Source: Caldisphaera sp.
GTDB taxonomy: Archaea > Thermoproteota > Thermoprotei_A > Sulfolobales > Acidilobaceae
Length of the DNA: 64,000 nucleotides
Direction of reading: 5' to 3'
Assembly (NCBI RefSeq): GCF_023256325.1
Contig: NZ_JAGDXI010000044.1
Location: 1 to 64,000, forward strand
The position numbers were made by a program, and so were the translations under genes. Numbering within the stretch: the stretch's first letter is position 1; every line of letters begins with the position of its first letter. The notes under the pieces were generated by a model. The model was not told the DNA's origin and ran no database searches. It worked only from the letters and a program-made list of their open reading frames with translations. Shown here piece after piece: positions 31,796-41,954 of this stretch.

Positions 31796-32198
31796 GCTTA
31801 GCTACCGTAGGCCATCTTTCTGCTACTTCTTTTGGAACTGCACCTCTTATTTCGCTTCCTTTGGGAGTTCCATCAGGATTAACCAAAACTAGTGCATTGT
31901 CGTTAAATGATATCCAAGTACCATCAGACCTTTTATAAGGTCTTTTCTGTCTTATAACAACGGCATAACTTATTTGCTTTCTAACTTGAGGAGTTCCTTT
32001 CTTAATAGACACTACCACTAAATCACCAACAGTTGCTCTTGCTAATCTCCTAACCCTGGTCTTCACTAATGGAACATCAACAATTAAAGCTTCCTTAGCC
32101 CCACTATTATCTGCTACAAATGCTGTTGAACCAACTTGAAGACCTGCACTTAATCCTCTTCTTGAAAGCACTGCTCCATATTTCTTCCTCTTTGGCAT
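31776..32198 (-). CDS. rpl14: 50S ribosomal protein L14
   Basis: VADNSGAKEALIVDV... GTPKGSEIRGAVPKEVAERWP. Confidence 0.97.
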   Translation of the reverse strand: MPKRKKYGAVLSRRGLSAGLQVGSTAFVADNSGAKEALIVDVPLVKTRVRRLARATVGDLVVVSIKKGTPQVRKQISYAVVIRQKRPYKRSDGTWISFNDNALVLVNPDGTPKGSEIRGAVPKEVAERWPTVAKLATSII

Positions 32199-32212
32199 TT
32201 ATTTAGCACCCC

Positions 32213-32554
32213 TTATGTATGCTTACCTAAGATTACAAACTTTATAGTTTTTGATAATGGTCTAGTTTCACCAATTAATACTTTATCTCCTTCCTTTATA
32301 TCTAAACATGCAGGAACATGCACGTGCTTTTTAGTTCTCCTCCACTCGTATCTTTTATACTTACGATCATAATACAAATACTCATGCCTTACAACTGCAC
32401 TTTCCTTTGTTCTTAGCTTTTCAACAACAGCTTCTAATAATACACCTCTAACTTTAAGTGATCCATGCCATGGGCAATATGGATCACTACAGCTTTTTTG
32501 GGGCGGAACCACCCCAGGTATCTGCAAATTCTTTATTGTTTTCTGCTCTGGCAT
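32213..32554 (-). CDS. rps17: 30S ribosomal protein S17
   Basis: LKVRGVLLEAVVEKLRTKESAVVRHEYLYYDRKYKRYEWRRTKKHVHVP. Confidence 0.96.
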   Translation of the reverse strand: MPEQKTIKNLQIPGVVPPQKSCSDPYCPWHGSLKVRGVLLEAVVEKLRTKESAVVRHEYLYYDRKYKRYEWRRTKKHVHVPACLDIKEGDKVLIGETRPLSKTIKFVILGKHT

Positions 32555-32768
32555 TAACCTTACACCTATCGCGATTCCTTATTTTACCGCACATCAAAAA
32601 GTAAAAAATGATACTTATAAACTCTATTGGAACTCTTACAATATGAAACCTATATATTCCTAAAAATTAAAAGAGCTAATTTATTTTCTTACAATATTAG
32701 ATAACAAATGACATTTTTATTATTTTTTTATATATTATTCTAAAAGTAAACATTAATAACCTAATTAA

Positions 32769-33365
32769 TTAGATTATGTGATAATCTTTAATATTTATCC
32801 CGACTTGTTTAATCTTTTTTTGAGCTTCACTAAACAACAGGTCTTTATTGCACATATAAAGAAGAAGAGTTTTTAATTGCTTTTTAACGTTATCATAAAT
32901 AAATTCAGGCAATTCCGCTTTCTTTTCGCACTTTAAGTTTTCTAATATTTTTATAGATCTTATATTCTCAAGATCAACATAAGCCATAATATATTTGACA
33001 TCAATTTTGGAAACCGCACTAAAAATTTGAGCATAGATAAGACCAGTTCCTCTAAACTCCTCAGATAAACCATAAGCGATTTCTGCTATGTGAGGTTGGA
33101 GCATAATGCCAAATTTCGGACCTATAGTAACTATCACATCACCAACAACATAATTATCGCTTATAGCTAAATCGATATTTATTTCTTTGTTTTTAATTCT
33201 ATTTTCCAGCACATCTGGTTTGCTAAGTTTACCTGTATAATTGAATAGCCTATATGAAGTAAAATCATTAATTAACTTAGACCAAAACGCTATGATCTTT
33301 TCTGAATCCTTTGGATTTGCTTCCCTAAGCTCAATTATTCTTCCATCTTTCAAATTAATAAACAA
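32769..33365 (-). CDS. GNAT-family N-acetyltransferase-like protein
   Basis: IAEIAYGLSEEFRGTGLIYAQIFSAV...AYVDLENIRSIKILENL follows GNAT motifs A/B. Confidence 0.75.
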   Translation of the reverse strand: MFINLKDGRIIELREANPKDSEKIIAFWSKLINDFTSYRLFNYTGKLSKPDVLENRIKNKEINIDLAISDNYVVGDVIVTIGPKFGIMLQPHIAEIAYGLSEEFRGTGLIYAQIFSAVSKIDVKYIMAYVDLENIRSIKILENLKCEKKAELPEFIYDNVKKQLKTLLLYMCNKDLLFSEAQKKIKQVGINIKDYHII

Positions 33366-33589
33366 TATTATTCGCCTTTATTCTTTGAAACTTAATACTT
33401 TTTAATAACTACTCTATATTACAAAATTTAAATATTATTACGTATAAATAAAAACAAATATAGATTTACAAAATCATGTTTAGAGATTTGTAACATGTCT
33501 TTTTAATTAGAATAATCATAAATCTAAAGCATTAAGCTAAAAAGTAAAAAATTATCTAAAAAATAATTTGTATTAAACAATAACAAATA

Positions 33590-33862
33590 TCATTTTAATA
33601 TATTTTTAGCTCTGTCTTCAGGCCTTCCTATCAACTCGTCTCCTAAAATAATTATTTTTTCACTATCGACTCTAAATTCAAGAACTGCCCCTTTTTTTAA
33701 AATTTTTAATTTATCTTTATCTGTTTCCAAAACTATAGTATTTTTTGTTTCATAAAATATTCTTCCGCATTTACCTTCTAAAGAAGGATCCAAATGCTTA
33801 ATGATACAAACTTCTAATCCAATTATTTCATGATATAATAAATTTTTTCTATTTACTTTCAA
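33590..33862 (-). CDS. rnp1: Ribonuclease P protein component 1 (Rpp29/Pop4)
   Basis: LLYHEIIGLEVCIIKHLDPSLEGKCGRIFYETKNTIVLE; adjacent to L29 as in other archaea. Confidence 0.9.
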   Translation of the reverse strand: MKVNRKNLLYHEIIGLEVCIIKHLDPSLEGKCGRIFYETKNTIVLETDKDKLKILKKGAVLEFRVDSEKIIILGDELIGRPEDRAKNILK

Positions 33863-33874
33863 AAAAGGTCACAT

Positions 33875-34114
33875 TTATTTACTTTGAGTCTTTTTCTTTT
33901 CATTAAGTAATGTCAAGATTCTGGCCTTATTTTTTCTAAGCTGTTTTATTCTAGCTGGATTATCAAGTGAACCTGTAGATGCCTTATGTCTTAATACTGT
34001 CAAATCAGATATCGTATCATTTAATGTTTTCTTAATTTCTTCATCCTGCATTTTTCTCAGTTCACTCATTTTGAGCTTGTATTTCCCCACCTTCCTCAAC
34101 CTCCTTTTCTTCAC
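33875..34114 (-). CDS. rpl29: 50S ribosomal protein L29
   Basis: KMSELRKMQDEEIKKTLNDTISDLTVLRHKASTGSLDNPARIKQLRKNKARILT. Confidence 0.93.
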   Translation of the reverse strand: MKKRRLRKVGKYKLKMSELRKMQDEEIKKTLNDTISDLTVLRHKASTGSLDNPARIKQLRKNKARILTLLNEKKKTQSK

Positions 34115-34808
34115 TTATTTCTTCCATCATTTCCTCTAGTTTTTCTTGTCCTTCCTCAGATTTAATTTCTTCTACCTGCTCTCTTAAAGATTGAATAACA
34201 TTTTTGATTTCATCTTCTCCTTTCTCATATATATGCGGTTGCGATGCCTGTTGCTTAACTATAATAACTCTCACACCATAAACTCCTTGAGGAAGTTTTG
34301 CACCTGAAACTGCTTTATCAACATATTGATCCACAATATCCCCAGTTTTGATTACCTTACCCATTTGAAGCTTCTCAAATTTAGCTCTTTCATTCGTTAA
34401 TTTACCGCTTATTACTATTTCTGCCCCAATAGCACCAGCTTCTATTATTCTCCTTAATGTTGCCATAGCAACCCTTCTAAAATGATAACCCATTTCTAAA
34501 GATCTAGCAACTCTAAATGCTTGAACTCTTGCATTAAGCTCCATATTATCTGGTTGACTAACAGTTACTTGAGCGTTTTCTAAACCAAAGACTTTCTGGA
34601 ACACTCCTTGCAATCTTCTAATTGTTGCTCCTTTCCTACCAATTATAAGTGCAGGTCTTTCCGCATATATGTGAATTCTTGTGCCAAGACCACTTTGAAT
34701 TATATGAACTCCAGAATATCCCGCTGTATAGAAGTTTTGAGCAAGATATTCATCTATCTTTGCTCTAAGCATTGCCTGATCTAAGAAGTATTTTTTTATT
34801 CTAGACAT
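34062..34808 (-). CDS. rps3: 30S ribosomal protein S3
   Basis: KH domain IYAERPALIIGRKGATIRRLQ; acidic C-terminal tail. Confidence 0.97.
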   Translation of the reverse strand: MSRIKKYFLDQAMLRAKIDEYLAQNFYTAGYSGVHIIQSGLGTRIHIYAERPALIIGRKGATIRRLQGVFQKVFGLENAQVTVSQPDNMELNARVQAFRVARSLEMGYHFRRVAMATLRRIIEAGAIGAEIVISGKLTNERAKFEKLQMGKVIKTGDIVDQYVDKAVSGAKLPQGVYGVRVIIVKQQASQPHIYEKGEDEIKNVIQSLREQVEEIKSEEGQEKLEEMMEEISEEKEVEEGGEIQAQNE

Positions 34809-34812
34809 AACT

Positions 34813-35286
34813 TCATCCCTCCATTCTAACTATCACTTCTACATTTGACCTGAATTTTCTAATTATATCAGCTCTTCCGAAGGCTCTAGGCATAGCTCTT
34901 TTTAATGTTAGGCCCTTGCTCACACCTATGTGAGATATAACTAATTTATCTACTTCTAATCCTTTATTTTCTGCATTATTTTCCACATTTTCTAGCAATT
35001 TTAAAACATATCTAGAAGCTTTGATGGGATATCTACCAGAAGGTACGCCCCATCTATCGCTTAAACCTCTCTTATGAGAAACCTTTTTGTTAGATCTTCT
35101 AAATGGTATTGGCTCTTTCTGTTCAATTACATTTTCTAAGAATTTTTCAGCTTTCTTTAAATTCATACCATTTATTGCCTTTGCTATCTCAACTATTACC
35201 TTAGGATGTACAGGAACTTCCCTAATTACTGCTTTTGCAATTTTACTTTCGTCGGGAATTTTAACTGAATAACTCCATTCTGGCAA
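34813..35286 (-). CDS. rpl22: 50S ribosomal protein L22
   Basis: Archaeal L22; C-terminal LTLKRAMPRAFGRADIIRKFRSNVEVIV. Confidence 0.96.
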   Translation of the reverse strand: MPEWSYSVKIPDESKIAKAVIREVPVHPKVIVEIAKAINGMNLKKAEKFLENVIEQKEPIPFRRSNKKVSHKRGLSDRWGVPSGRYPIKASRYVLKLLENVENNAENKGLEVDKLVISHIGVSKGLTLKRAMPRAFGRADIIRKFRSNVEVIVRMEG

Positions 35287-35296
35287 TTAAACCACC

Positions 35297-35743
35297 TCAT
35301 ACTTTAGCAGCTACATGCAAGCTGCTCTTAGATGCCTTTAATCCAGGCTCTCCATGATGAACAGTTTTTGTTGTATGACTATATTCTCCAAGTCTATGCC
35401 CAATCATTTCTGGGGTTATTTTTACCGAAACGTATTCCTTACCGTTATGAACTGCTATTGTTAACCCAATCATTTCTGGCAATATAACTAAATCCCTAAC
35501 ATGAGTTTTGATTACTGTATTTACTTTGCTAGGATCCTGCTGAATAGCCTTCCTAAGAGCTCTGATCTTAGCTAACAATGTTTTCTGAGAAGGCGTAAAA
35601 CCCCTCGTTAAGCTTCTCCTAGATCTTGATGGAAATAACTTTACTAATTCGTCCATAGGCATATTTAGTAATTCTTCTAAAGTCTTTCCTCTATATTTAA
35701 ATCGCTTCCATTCTGGTTTCAGTTCAATCGACATTTCTTTCAC
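35297..35743 (-). CDS. rps19: 30S ribosomal protein S19
   Basis: [47 protein letters not shown]. Confidence 0.97.
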   Translation of the reverse strand: MKEMSIELKPEWKRFKYRGKTLEELLNMPMDELVKLFPSRSRRSLTRGFTPSQKTLLAKIRALRKAIQQDPSKVNTVIKTHVRDLVILPEMIGLTIAVHNGKEYVSVKITPEMIGHRLGEYSHTTKTVHHGEPGLKASKSSLHVAAKV

Positions 35744-35862
35744 CTAACTGGCTCGCGCGCTTTCTAGCAATTCCTAGTTATTTATACTCCTTTAAAATCC
35801 TTTTATGCTATAATGAAATAAATTTAAATAAATTATTTAGTAAATTTTATTTAAAAACAAGT

Positions 35863-36300
35863 TTAATATGAAGGAACTTCAAATTGCTTTACTCTTACCT
35901 GGGTAACAATATCGATAGATTCTAATGCTGATTTTAGTTTATCAGCATCGATAGAACTCTGACTAATGTCTATAATAAATGTGCACTCTCCTTCCTCTCT
36001 CCTTGTTATAGATGTGCATCTATTTGCAATAATGTCTATTTTATACTCTGCAATTTTATCAATAACCTTTGCTAACGATCCCGGTTTATCTACCATATCA
36101 ATGCTTAACTCTAAGACTTTAGCATTTTCAGATAATATAGGGCTTATTACTATTTCTTTTTTATCACTATCAGCTAATAACGCAACTAGCATTCCTGGTT
36201 CTATACCTAAGTTTTCCCTCATGGTTTGAGGTATCGTTATCCTGCCTTTGGAATCTACCTTAACCAATCCAGTAATTCTACTACTTGACACAAAGTACAC
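35863..36300 (-). CDS. AbrB/SpoVT-type DNA-binding plus ACT-domain regulator
   Basis: VDSKGRITIPQTMRENLGIEPG AbrB fold, then ACT-like domain SIDMVDKPGSLAKVIDKIAEYKIDI. Confidence 0.82.
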   Translation of the reverse strand: MYFVSSSRITGLVKVDSKGRITIPQTMRENLGIEPGMLVALLADSDKKEIVISPILSENAKVLELSIDMVDKPGSLAKVIDKIAEYKIDIIANRCTSITRREEGECTFIIDISQSSIDADKLKSALESIDIVTQVRVKQFEVPSY

Positions 36301-36439
36301 CCCATTAAATTCTCAACCTATTTTACGTACATCCTTTTTATTATAGATAAGTTAAGAGATATAAAATTTTACTTTTTGTAACAGTTTTCAATTTAAAATA
36401 AAAAAATTCAGAAAGTATTAGCGTATTTTACAAACATTT

Positions 36440-36502
36440 GCGGTCAGAGTGAGACTAGGTATTTCATCCCTCCATCATTGGTTGCCCACGTCATCATACC
36501 GC
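36440..36502 (-). ncRNA. C/D box small guide RNA candidate
   Basis: Minus strand: GCGGT-ATGATGA (C box, 36497-36491) ... ATGA / GGATGAA (possible D'/C') ... CTGA (D box, 36447-36444)-CCGC; terminal stem GCGGT/ACCGC; TATA-like ATATATAAAAGC about 25-30 nt upstream. Confidence 0.82.
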
Positions 36503-36542
36503 TAATATTTAGTCGGTATCATATGCTTTTATATATTATTTA

Positions 36543-38276
36543 TTAAGATTTAGCTATGTTGATTTCCTTCAACAAATGTGGTCTCTTTGAATTTGCTTCC
36601 TCTCTCGCTTTCTTTATTATATTATCTATGTTATCTAAAAAGTTATCTGGTAATTTCTTAAAAATTGGTTCAATTTCATTTAATTTCATTCCAAATTCTA
36701 CATCATTGTATAGAATTTCATTCCATTTAACTTCATATATATTTGTGCTATAACCCAATTGCTTCCAAATGATATTGGAAGTTGAAGGCATAAATGGATA
36801 TAAAAGCAACGATATATTCTTTATAATATTAGCAGAAACGTTCATAACCCCCTTTGCAAGTTTAATGTCTTTGCGATATAACTCCCACGGAGCTCTATCG
36901 TTAAGATATTTGTTTCCAAGTCTTGCTATTGATAAAATGCTATCTGTTGCTTTTTTAAGCCTAACTTCATCCAAACTTTGTTTATATTCGTTTATATAGG
37001 AATAGACGATTTTATTTGTTTCGATATCTATACCTTCTAGTTTTTCTGGTTCAGGTATGACGCCATTAAATCTTGATTTCAATAAAGAAAATACTCTATA
37101 AATAAAATTACCAATATCATCATTTAATTCATTGTTTACTATTTTTACAAATTCCTTCCAGGTGAAATTAGAATCTCCTCCTTCAGGCCTAGTTCTAATT
37201 AATACCCATCTCCAATATTCTGCCGGTGCTATATTTATAGCCTCATCAAGCCATACACCTATTTTCCTACTCTTACTGAATTTTTGGCCTTCATACATCA
37301 GATATTCGGTAGAATTTATTTTCCATGGAAGGATGTAATCTTCCTCTGATGCAATTAACATGGCGGGCAGCACAATAGCGTGAAAAGGTATGTTGTCTTT
37401 TCCTATAAAATATATGGATTTGGTTTCTTTGTCTTGCCAATAATCTTTCCATGCATCATTTCCTTTCCCGATTTTCATTAAATATTCTTTAGTTGCACTT
37501 AAATAACCTAAAAGAGCGTCAAACCATACATAAATAGTTTTATTTTGAGTATCCGGAAAAGGAGATTCTATACCCCAATTTATATCTCTTGTTATGCTTC
37601 TCGGCTTCAATCCATGCTTTACCCATGATATACTATAATTTTTAACATTATCATCCAATTCACTATTATTAATAAGCCAGTTAAGTAATCTCTCTTGAAC
37701 CTTAGATAAATCTATAAAGTAATTTTTTGTCCTCATCCAAACAGGAGTTGATCCACATAAAGCACACCTAGGGTTTATCAAATCTTTAGGTGATAATAAC
37801 CTACCGCATTTATCACATTGATCGCCATGAGCTTGATCAAATCCGCAATAAGGGCATGTTCCTACAACATATCTATCTGGCAAAAACATTTTATCATTTA
37901 AACAATAAGGAAGCTCCTCTTCCATTGGAAAAATATAACCCTTTTCATAAATTTTCATTAAAAATTCTTTAACGAATTCTTTATGAACCTCACTTTCTGT
38001 TCTTGAGAATAAACTGAAATCAAAATTGAACTCTTTAAATAAATTTACCATGTATTCGTGAACTTGATCAGTTAATTCTTTAGGTTTAACTTTTCTTTTC
38101 CTTGCTTCTAATTCTATTGGAGTTCCATGCTCATCGCTGCCTGTAACAAATATGACATCATTTCCTAATGCTTTAAGATACCTTGCATATACATCTGCGC
38201 TTAATAAATGAAGAACAGTTCCTAAATGTGGAATGAAATCTGAATATGGCCATGCTGATGCAACAATGTATTTCAT
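36543..38276 (-). CDS. metG: Methionyl-tRNA synthetase
   Basis: ASAWPYSDFIPHLGTVL, zinc-knuckle CPYCGFDQAHGDQCDKCG, KFSKSR (KMSKS-like). Confidence 0.97.
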   Translation of the reverse strand: MKYIVASAWPYSDFIPHLGTVLHLLSADVYARYLKALGNDVIFVTGSDEHGTPIELEARKRKVKPKELTDQVHEYMVNLFKEFNFDFSLFSRTESEVHKEFVKEFLMKIYEKGYIFPMEEELPYCLNDKMFLPDRYVVGTCPYCGFDQAHGDQCDKCGRLLSPKDLINPRCALCGSTPVWMRTKNYFIDLSKVQERLLNWLINNSELDDNVKNYSISWVKHGLKPRSITRDINWGIESPFPDTQNKTIYVWFDALLGYLSATKEYLMKIGKGNDAWKDYWQDKETKSIYFIGKDNIPFHAIVLPAMLIASEEDYILPWKINSTEYLMYEGQKFSKSRKIGVWLDEAINIAPAEYWRWVLIRTRPEGGDSNFTWKEFVKIVNNELNDDIGNFIYRVFSLLKSRFNGVIPEPEKLEGIDIETNKIVYSYINEYKQSLDEVRLKKATDSILSIARLGNKYLNDRAPWELYRKDIKLAKGVMNVSANIIKNISLLLYPFMPSTSNIIWKQLGYSTNIYEVKWNEILYNDVEFGMKLNEIEPIFKKLPDNFLDNIDNIIKKAREEANSKRPHLLKEINIAKS

Positions 38277-38370
38277 TTCTCCTCACCTGCTTGGCTCAAA
38301 ACTACTTAATATACGCTAAATATAAAGCTTTATTAGTAATTACATTTAAGATCTAGGTTTTATTTAACTG

Positions 38371-38736
38371 TTAAGCATATTCCCTCCAAGTATATCCACA
38401 TTTTTTACATTTATAAAATCTTGTTGGAGGCTCATCTGCAGCTCTTGTTTGCATCATCCAAGCCAATATTTCATCATTACCGCACTTAGGACATCTTATA
38501 CTACCCTTTAATACCTGTGCTGTCGGAGGTGGAGAATCGGAGTCAATAACTATGGTCTTATCTTTAGGAGTGTGCTGAATCTTTTCTTTTACCTTTAAAG
38601 CATTCGACAAGCTATTTTGATCGGCTTCTATTTTATATCCACATTTTGGGCAAACTAGATACGTTTTGCCTTCTATATGTTTTGGCTTCATTATACTTCC
38701 ACATTTTGGGCAAAACATCATTGAACTCTGCACCAC
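38371..38736 (-). CDS. tfs: Transcription factor S (TFIIS/RPB9-like)
   Basis: MMFCPKCGSIMKP N-ribbon and CPKCGNDEILAWMMQTRAADEPPTRFYKCKKCGYTWREYA C-ribbon with DE loop. Confidence 0.96.
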   Translation of the reverse strand: MVQSSMMFCPKCGSIMKPKHIEGKTYLVCPKCGYKIEADQNSLSNALKVKEKIQHTPKDKTIVIDSDSPPPTAQVLKGSIRCPKCGNDEILAWMMQTRAADEPPTRFYKCKKCGYTWREYA

Positions 38737-38771
38737 TTACCTCGCCCCCAATCTATTGTATTTTGCAATTA

Positions 38772-39038
38772 TTAACTCCTTTTTGTATTCTTTAAATATC
38801 TATCTATATTCTCTAAGAGCGTTTCATTAATGCCTTTACTATTTTTAATTGTTGACCTTCTTTGATACTTTTTGGCTGTTTTATCTCCGCAATCTATTAT
38901 ATCTGAGAGTAAAGCTTTGCAGTAAGGGCATACTCTTATAAATTCTTTGCTATCTATCCTGCAATTGCTTGTTGCTACCCTTCTTTTACAAATGTCACAA
39001 TATTCCCAAGATAATGTAATCCTCAAGTTTATCGCCAT
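38772..39038 (-). CDS. Small protein with two CxxC zinc-binding-like motifs
   Basis: YCDICKRRV and RVCPYCKALL; next to TFS gene. Confidence 0.55.
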   Translation of the reverse strand: MAINLRITLSWEYCDICKRRVATSNCRIDSKEFIRVCPYCKALLSDIIDCGDKTAKKYQRRSTIKNSKGINETLLENIDRYLKNTKRS

Positions 39039-39317
39039 GATCCTAATCTATACTATTTGAGAGGGGTATTAAATTATTATACCTCTGCAAACATTTTATA
39101 TCAAGCCTATTAAATAGATCAACCTTACTAAATTATGAAAGAGTTTCCTTTTCCCATGCTCTCGTATACTGTTCTTAATTATGTTTTTATTTAAGTTTTT
39201 AATTTTACTGAAAATTTAAATTCTTCCCTTATTCATATATTAATAGTTTGCCCAAAACTGATAGCATAATAATCTAAGGCCTAAGTAATAATTTTAAAGC
39301 CTTTTAATAAAAACTAA

Positions 39318-39623
39318 TTACAGAAATCTGGAACCCTTTTTCTGCTTTTCTTCTTTAATAGCATAAATGCCAACTATTTTTCTTATGTTGCCATTGTTAT
39401 CGCAAGGTCCTTCAATTAATCCTACAAAATCCCCTTGCCTGAAATCCCTAGTTGTTATCATTCCGTTACAATCTTCTACTGTAACAAACTTTGGTCTTTT
39501 TTGCATTTCAGCCATTTTTCTTAATTCGTTAGCCTGCCTAAATGTTAATAGAATAACTATTATAAGTACAACTAACAACAATATGGCTTGATAATAAAAA
39601 CTAGTATTAAAAATGCCGCTCAT
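39318..39623 (-). CDS. Single-TM hypothetical membrane protein
   Basis: N-terminal TM then soluble domain; overlaps DUF1512 gene by 4 nt. Confidence 0.6.
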   Translation of the reverse strand: MSGIFNTSFYYQAILLLVVLIIVILLTFRQANELRKMAEMQKRPKFVTVEDCNGMITTRDFRQGDFVGLIEGPCDNNGNIRKIVGIYAIKEEKQKKGSRFL

Positions 39624-40735
39624 TGACCTACACCTGCCGTATTACCAATTCCAGCTATAACTACTGTATCTCCTGGTCTTGATTCTTCTTCTATAATTTG
39701 CTTTACTCTTTCAACAGCTTTGTCCGTTCCATCCAATATTTTCTTATCCATAGCCATTATTGCTTCATCCATACCCATTTTAACTATAACCGCTCTTAAT
39801 GGTATATTGTATTCAGCTGCTATTCTTTCAAACATTATTTTTTCAGGGCCTGGGTCCCCAATTGCTGCTCCTACTCCTTCTGCTATAGTACCTGTTTCTT
39901 CTCCTTCAAATTTTAATGCAGCATCCACAGTTATTAATAAAGAAACTTTTTCTCCTTTAGCAAGAGATTCCTTAATTACTTTAGCTGTAGCCTCTCCTGG
40001 TCTTCCCACCGTAGATCCTGGACCTTTCGCTTTAACAAGCAATATTTTCCTTCCATTATATTCACTTTCTGCCATAACTGTATCTTCATCTATTTCTCTC
40101 CATTCTTTCTTATAATTACTTAATTTAAGTGCAACAATAGGACCTGCACCATCACCTACAGGAACCCCCTCAAGAAAATCGTCTAATGCTTTCCTATATA
40201 TATTGGCAATTTGCATGATTTGAGGCATCATCAATGATAAATACATTATCATATACCAATTTTTAGTTTTGTCGCTGCTCAACAATATATGCTGAACATA
40301 TTTATATATTAAAAATAGAGCAGAAGAGATCTCTGCAGCCGTGGAAGCAATACTTCTAGCTACATCATTTGCTTCAGGCATTGAAATTTCAAAGGTTTGT
40401 TTGAATTTGGTATCTCTGAGATTTATTATATGTCTTAATCTATTTATTATATCTGTGGGCTCAATATTAACTGGATCTATAGCAAAAAAGTCAATAAGCC
40501 TATCTAATGTTTTGGAAGCATCTTTAGCTTTATTTTTGTTCATAAACTCTAATGTTTTATTTCTTGCACTATTAGCCATATCATTTAAAACTGCTAATTT
40601 GTTTTTTATATCTGCCTTCCACCAATAGACTTGTAGGTAATTTCCGAAACCGAATAGGTATAATACAAATATTAATACCCAAACTATGTTAATCAGCAAG
40701 TAAACCCAATTTTCTACTGCAGCAATTCCTACCAC
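39620..40735 (-). CDS. DUF1512 family membrane protein
   Basis: N-terminal TM and conserved GDGAGPIVA, KGPGSTVGRPGEA, GMDEAIMAMDKKI segments. Confidence 0.8.
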   Translation of the reverse strand: MVGIAAVENWVYLLINIVWVLIFVLYLFGFGNYLQVYWWKADIKNKLAVLNDMANSARNKTLEFMNKNKAKDASKTLDRLIDFFAIDPVNIEPTDIINRLRHIINLRDTKFKQTFEISMPEANDVARSIASTAAEISSALFLIYKYVQHILLSSDKTKNWYMIMYLSLMMPQIMQIANIYRKALDDFLEGVPVGDGAGPIVALKLSNYKKEWREIDEDTVMAESEYNGRKILLVKAKGPGSTVGRPGEATAKVIKESLAKGEKVSLLITVDAALKFEGEETGTIAEGVGAAIGDPGPEKIMFERIAAEYNIPLRAVIVKMGMDEAIMAMDKKILDGTDKAVERVKQIIEEESRPGDTVVIAGIGNTAGVGQ

Positions 40736-40965
40736 TTAGCTCACCGTACCTTTTGCCCCCACAATTTTATTTTTATCCAGAGCTTAAAGATTATAACAAA
40801 TATTAAAAACATTATAGAGTAAGGAAATCTAAATTTTTACATTGAATAAAGCGGGAGCTCTGAAATCTCAAGAGTTATAATAAAGTTTAAATCTTGATTT
40901 TAAATATAAACGAAAGAAATTGTTTATATCCTTAGAAGTTTAATAAAAGCATTTTAATCAAAATG

Positions 40966-41892
40966 CTATTGTTTCAATAACGTTGTAACAATAACTTTAT
41001 TATCAAGAATTAGGAAAGTGTGCTCAAATTGTGCCACTAAACCTTTTCCCGCTTCAATAAGTATTGGGTAATTGACTAAGGCTTTTTGCCTTACTAATTC
41101 ATTTAATAAAGTTTCAACTTTTGAAGCTTCAAATTCAGATGTAAGCCATCTAGCTGCAAATGGAAGCGTGTTGTATTTTTCTTGTATATAATTTAACAAT
41201 TGTTGAGCATCTTCAGATATAGATTTTGGCTTCCTTCCGGTTAATGAATAAATATACGCCTTAGGTCCATCGACTACAAATCCCTTTCCAAAAGTACCAA
41301 AAGGTTCTATAGCTACTTGAGTCCCTGGCCTTAATCTTTTATAAAATGTGCTTCTGTCCGCATAATTAGGTATGCTTTCTCCAGCGTGTAAATTATACCT
41401 TGAAATTGTATGACCTGTTAAATTTTTTATAGGTTTAAATCCATTAGTTCTAATTGTAGACTCTATTGCTCTCCCTATTTCATATATAGTTATATTAGGC
41501 TCCATTATAGAAACCACATTTTCTAATGCCTTATTAACTGTTAATGCAAGTTCTTTAAATTGCGATCCCAAAACAACAGTAGTTGCAGTATCAGATAGAT
41601 ATCCATCAATACTAGCTCCTACATCTACTTTTATTACTCCAATATCTGGAATCTTCATATCATCATTTATACCTGGCGTATAATGAGCAGCTATTTCATT
41701 GATTGACAAATTACATGGAAAAGCAAGCTTTGCACCTTTCTTCATAATAGAGTTTTCAACTTCGTCACATATTTCTCTTGAGCTCGCACCAGGTTTTATC
41801 AATGAAGCCCCTAATTCTCTTGCTTCAGCTCCTATTGCACCAGCCTTAATTAATTTTTCTATTTCTTCATTACTAAACATTATCTCCCCCAA
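40966..41892 (-). CDS. map: Methionine aminopeptidase, type II
   Basis: FPCNLSINEIAAHYTPG, KVDVGASIDGYLSDTA, LTGHTISRYNLHAGESIPN. Confidence 0.96.
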   Translation of the reverse strand: MGEIMFSNEEIEKLIKAGAIGAEARELGASLIKPGASSREICDEVENSIMKKGAKLAFPCNLSINEIAAHYTPGINDDMKIPDIGVIKVDVGASIDGYLSDTATTVVLGSQFKELALTVNKALENVVSIMEPNITIYEIGRAIESTIRTNGFKPIKNLTGHTISRYNLHAGESIPNYADRSTFYKRLRPGTQVAIEPFGTFGKGFVVDGPKAYIYSLTGRKPKSISEDAQQLLNYIQEKYNTLPFAARWLTSEFEASKVETLLNELVRQKALVNYPILIEAGKGLVAQFEHTFLILDNKVIVTTLLKQ

Positions 41893-41954
41893 GTGCCAAT
41901 AATAGGTTAAACCTAATATTCTCGCATATTATACAGAATAACAGGTGAGTAGAT

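Noticed and set aside
39720-40628. Plus-strand ORFs 131 aa and 95 aa
   Set aside because: Antisense to the DUF1512 gene.
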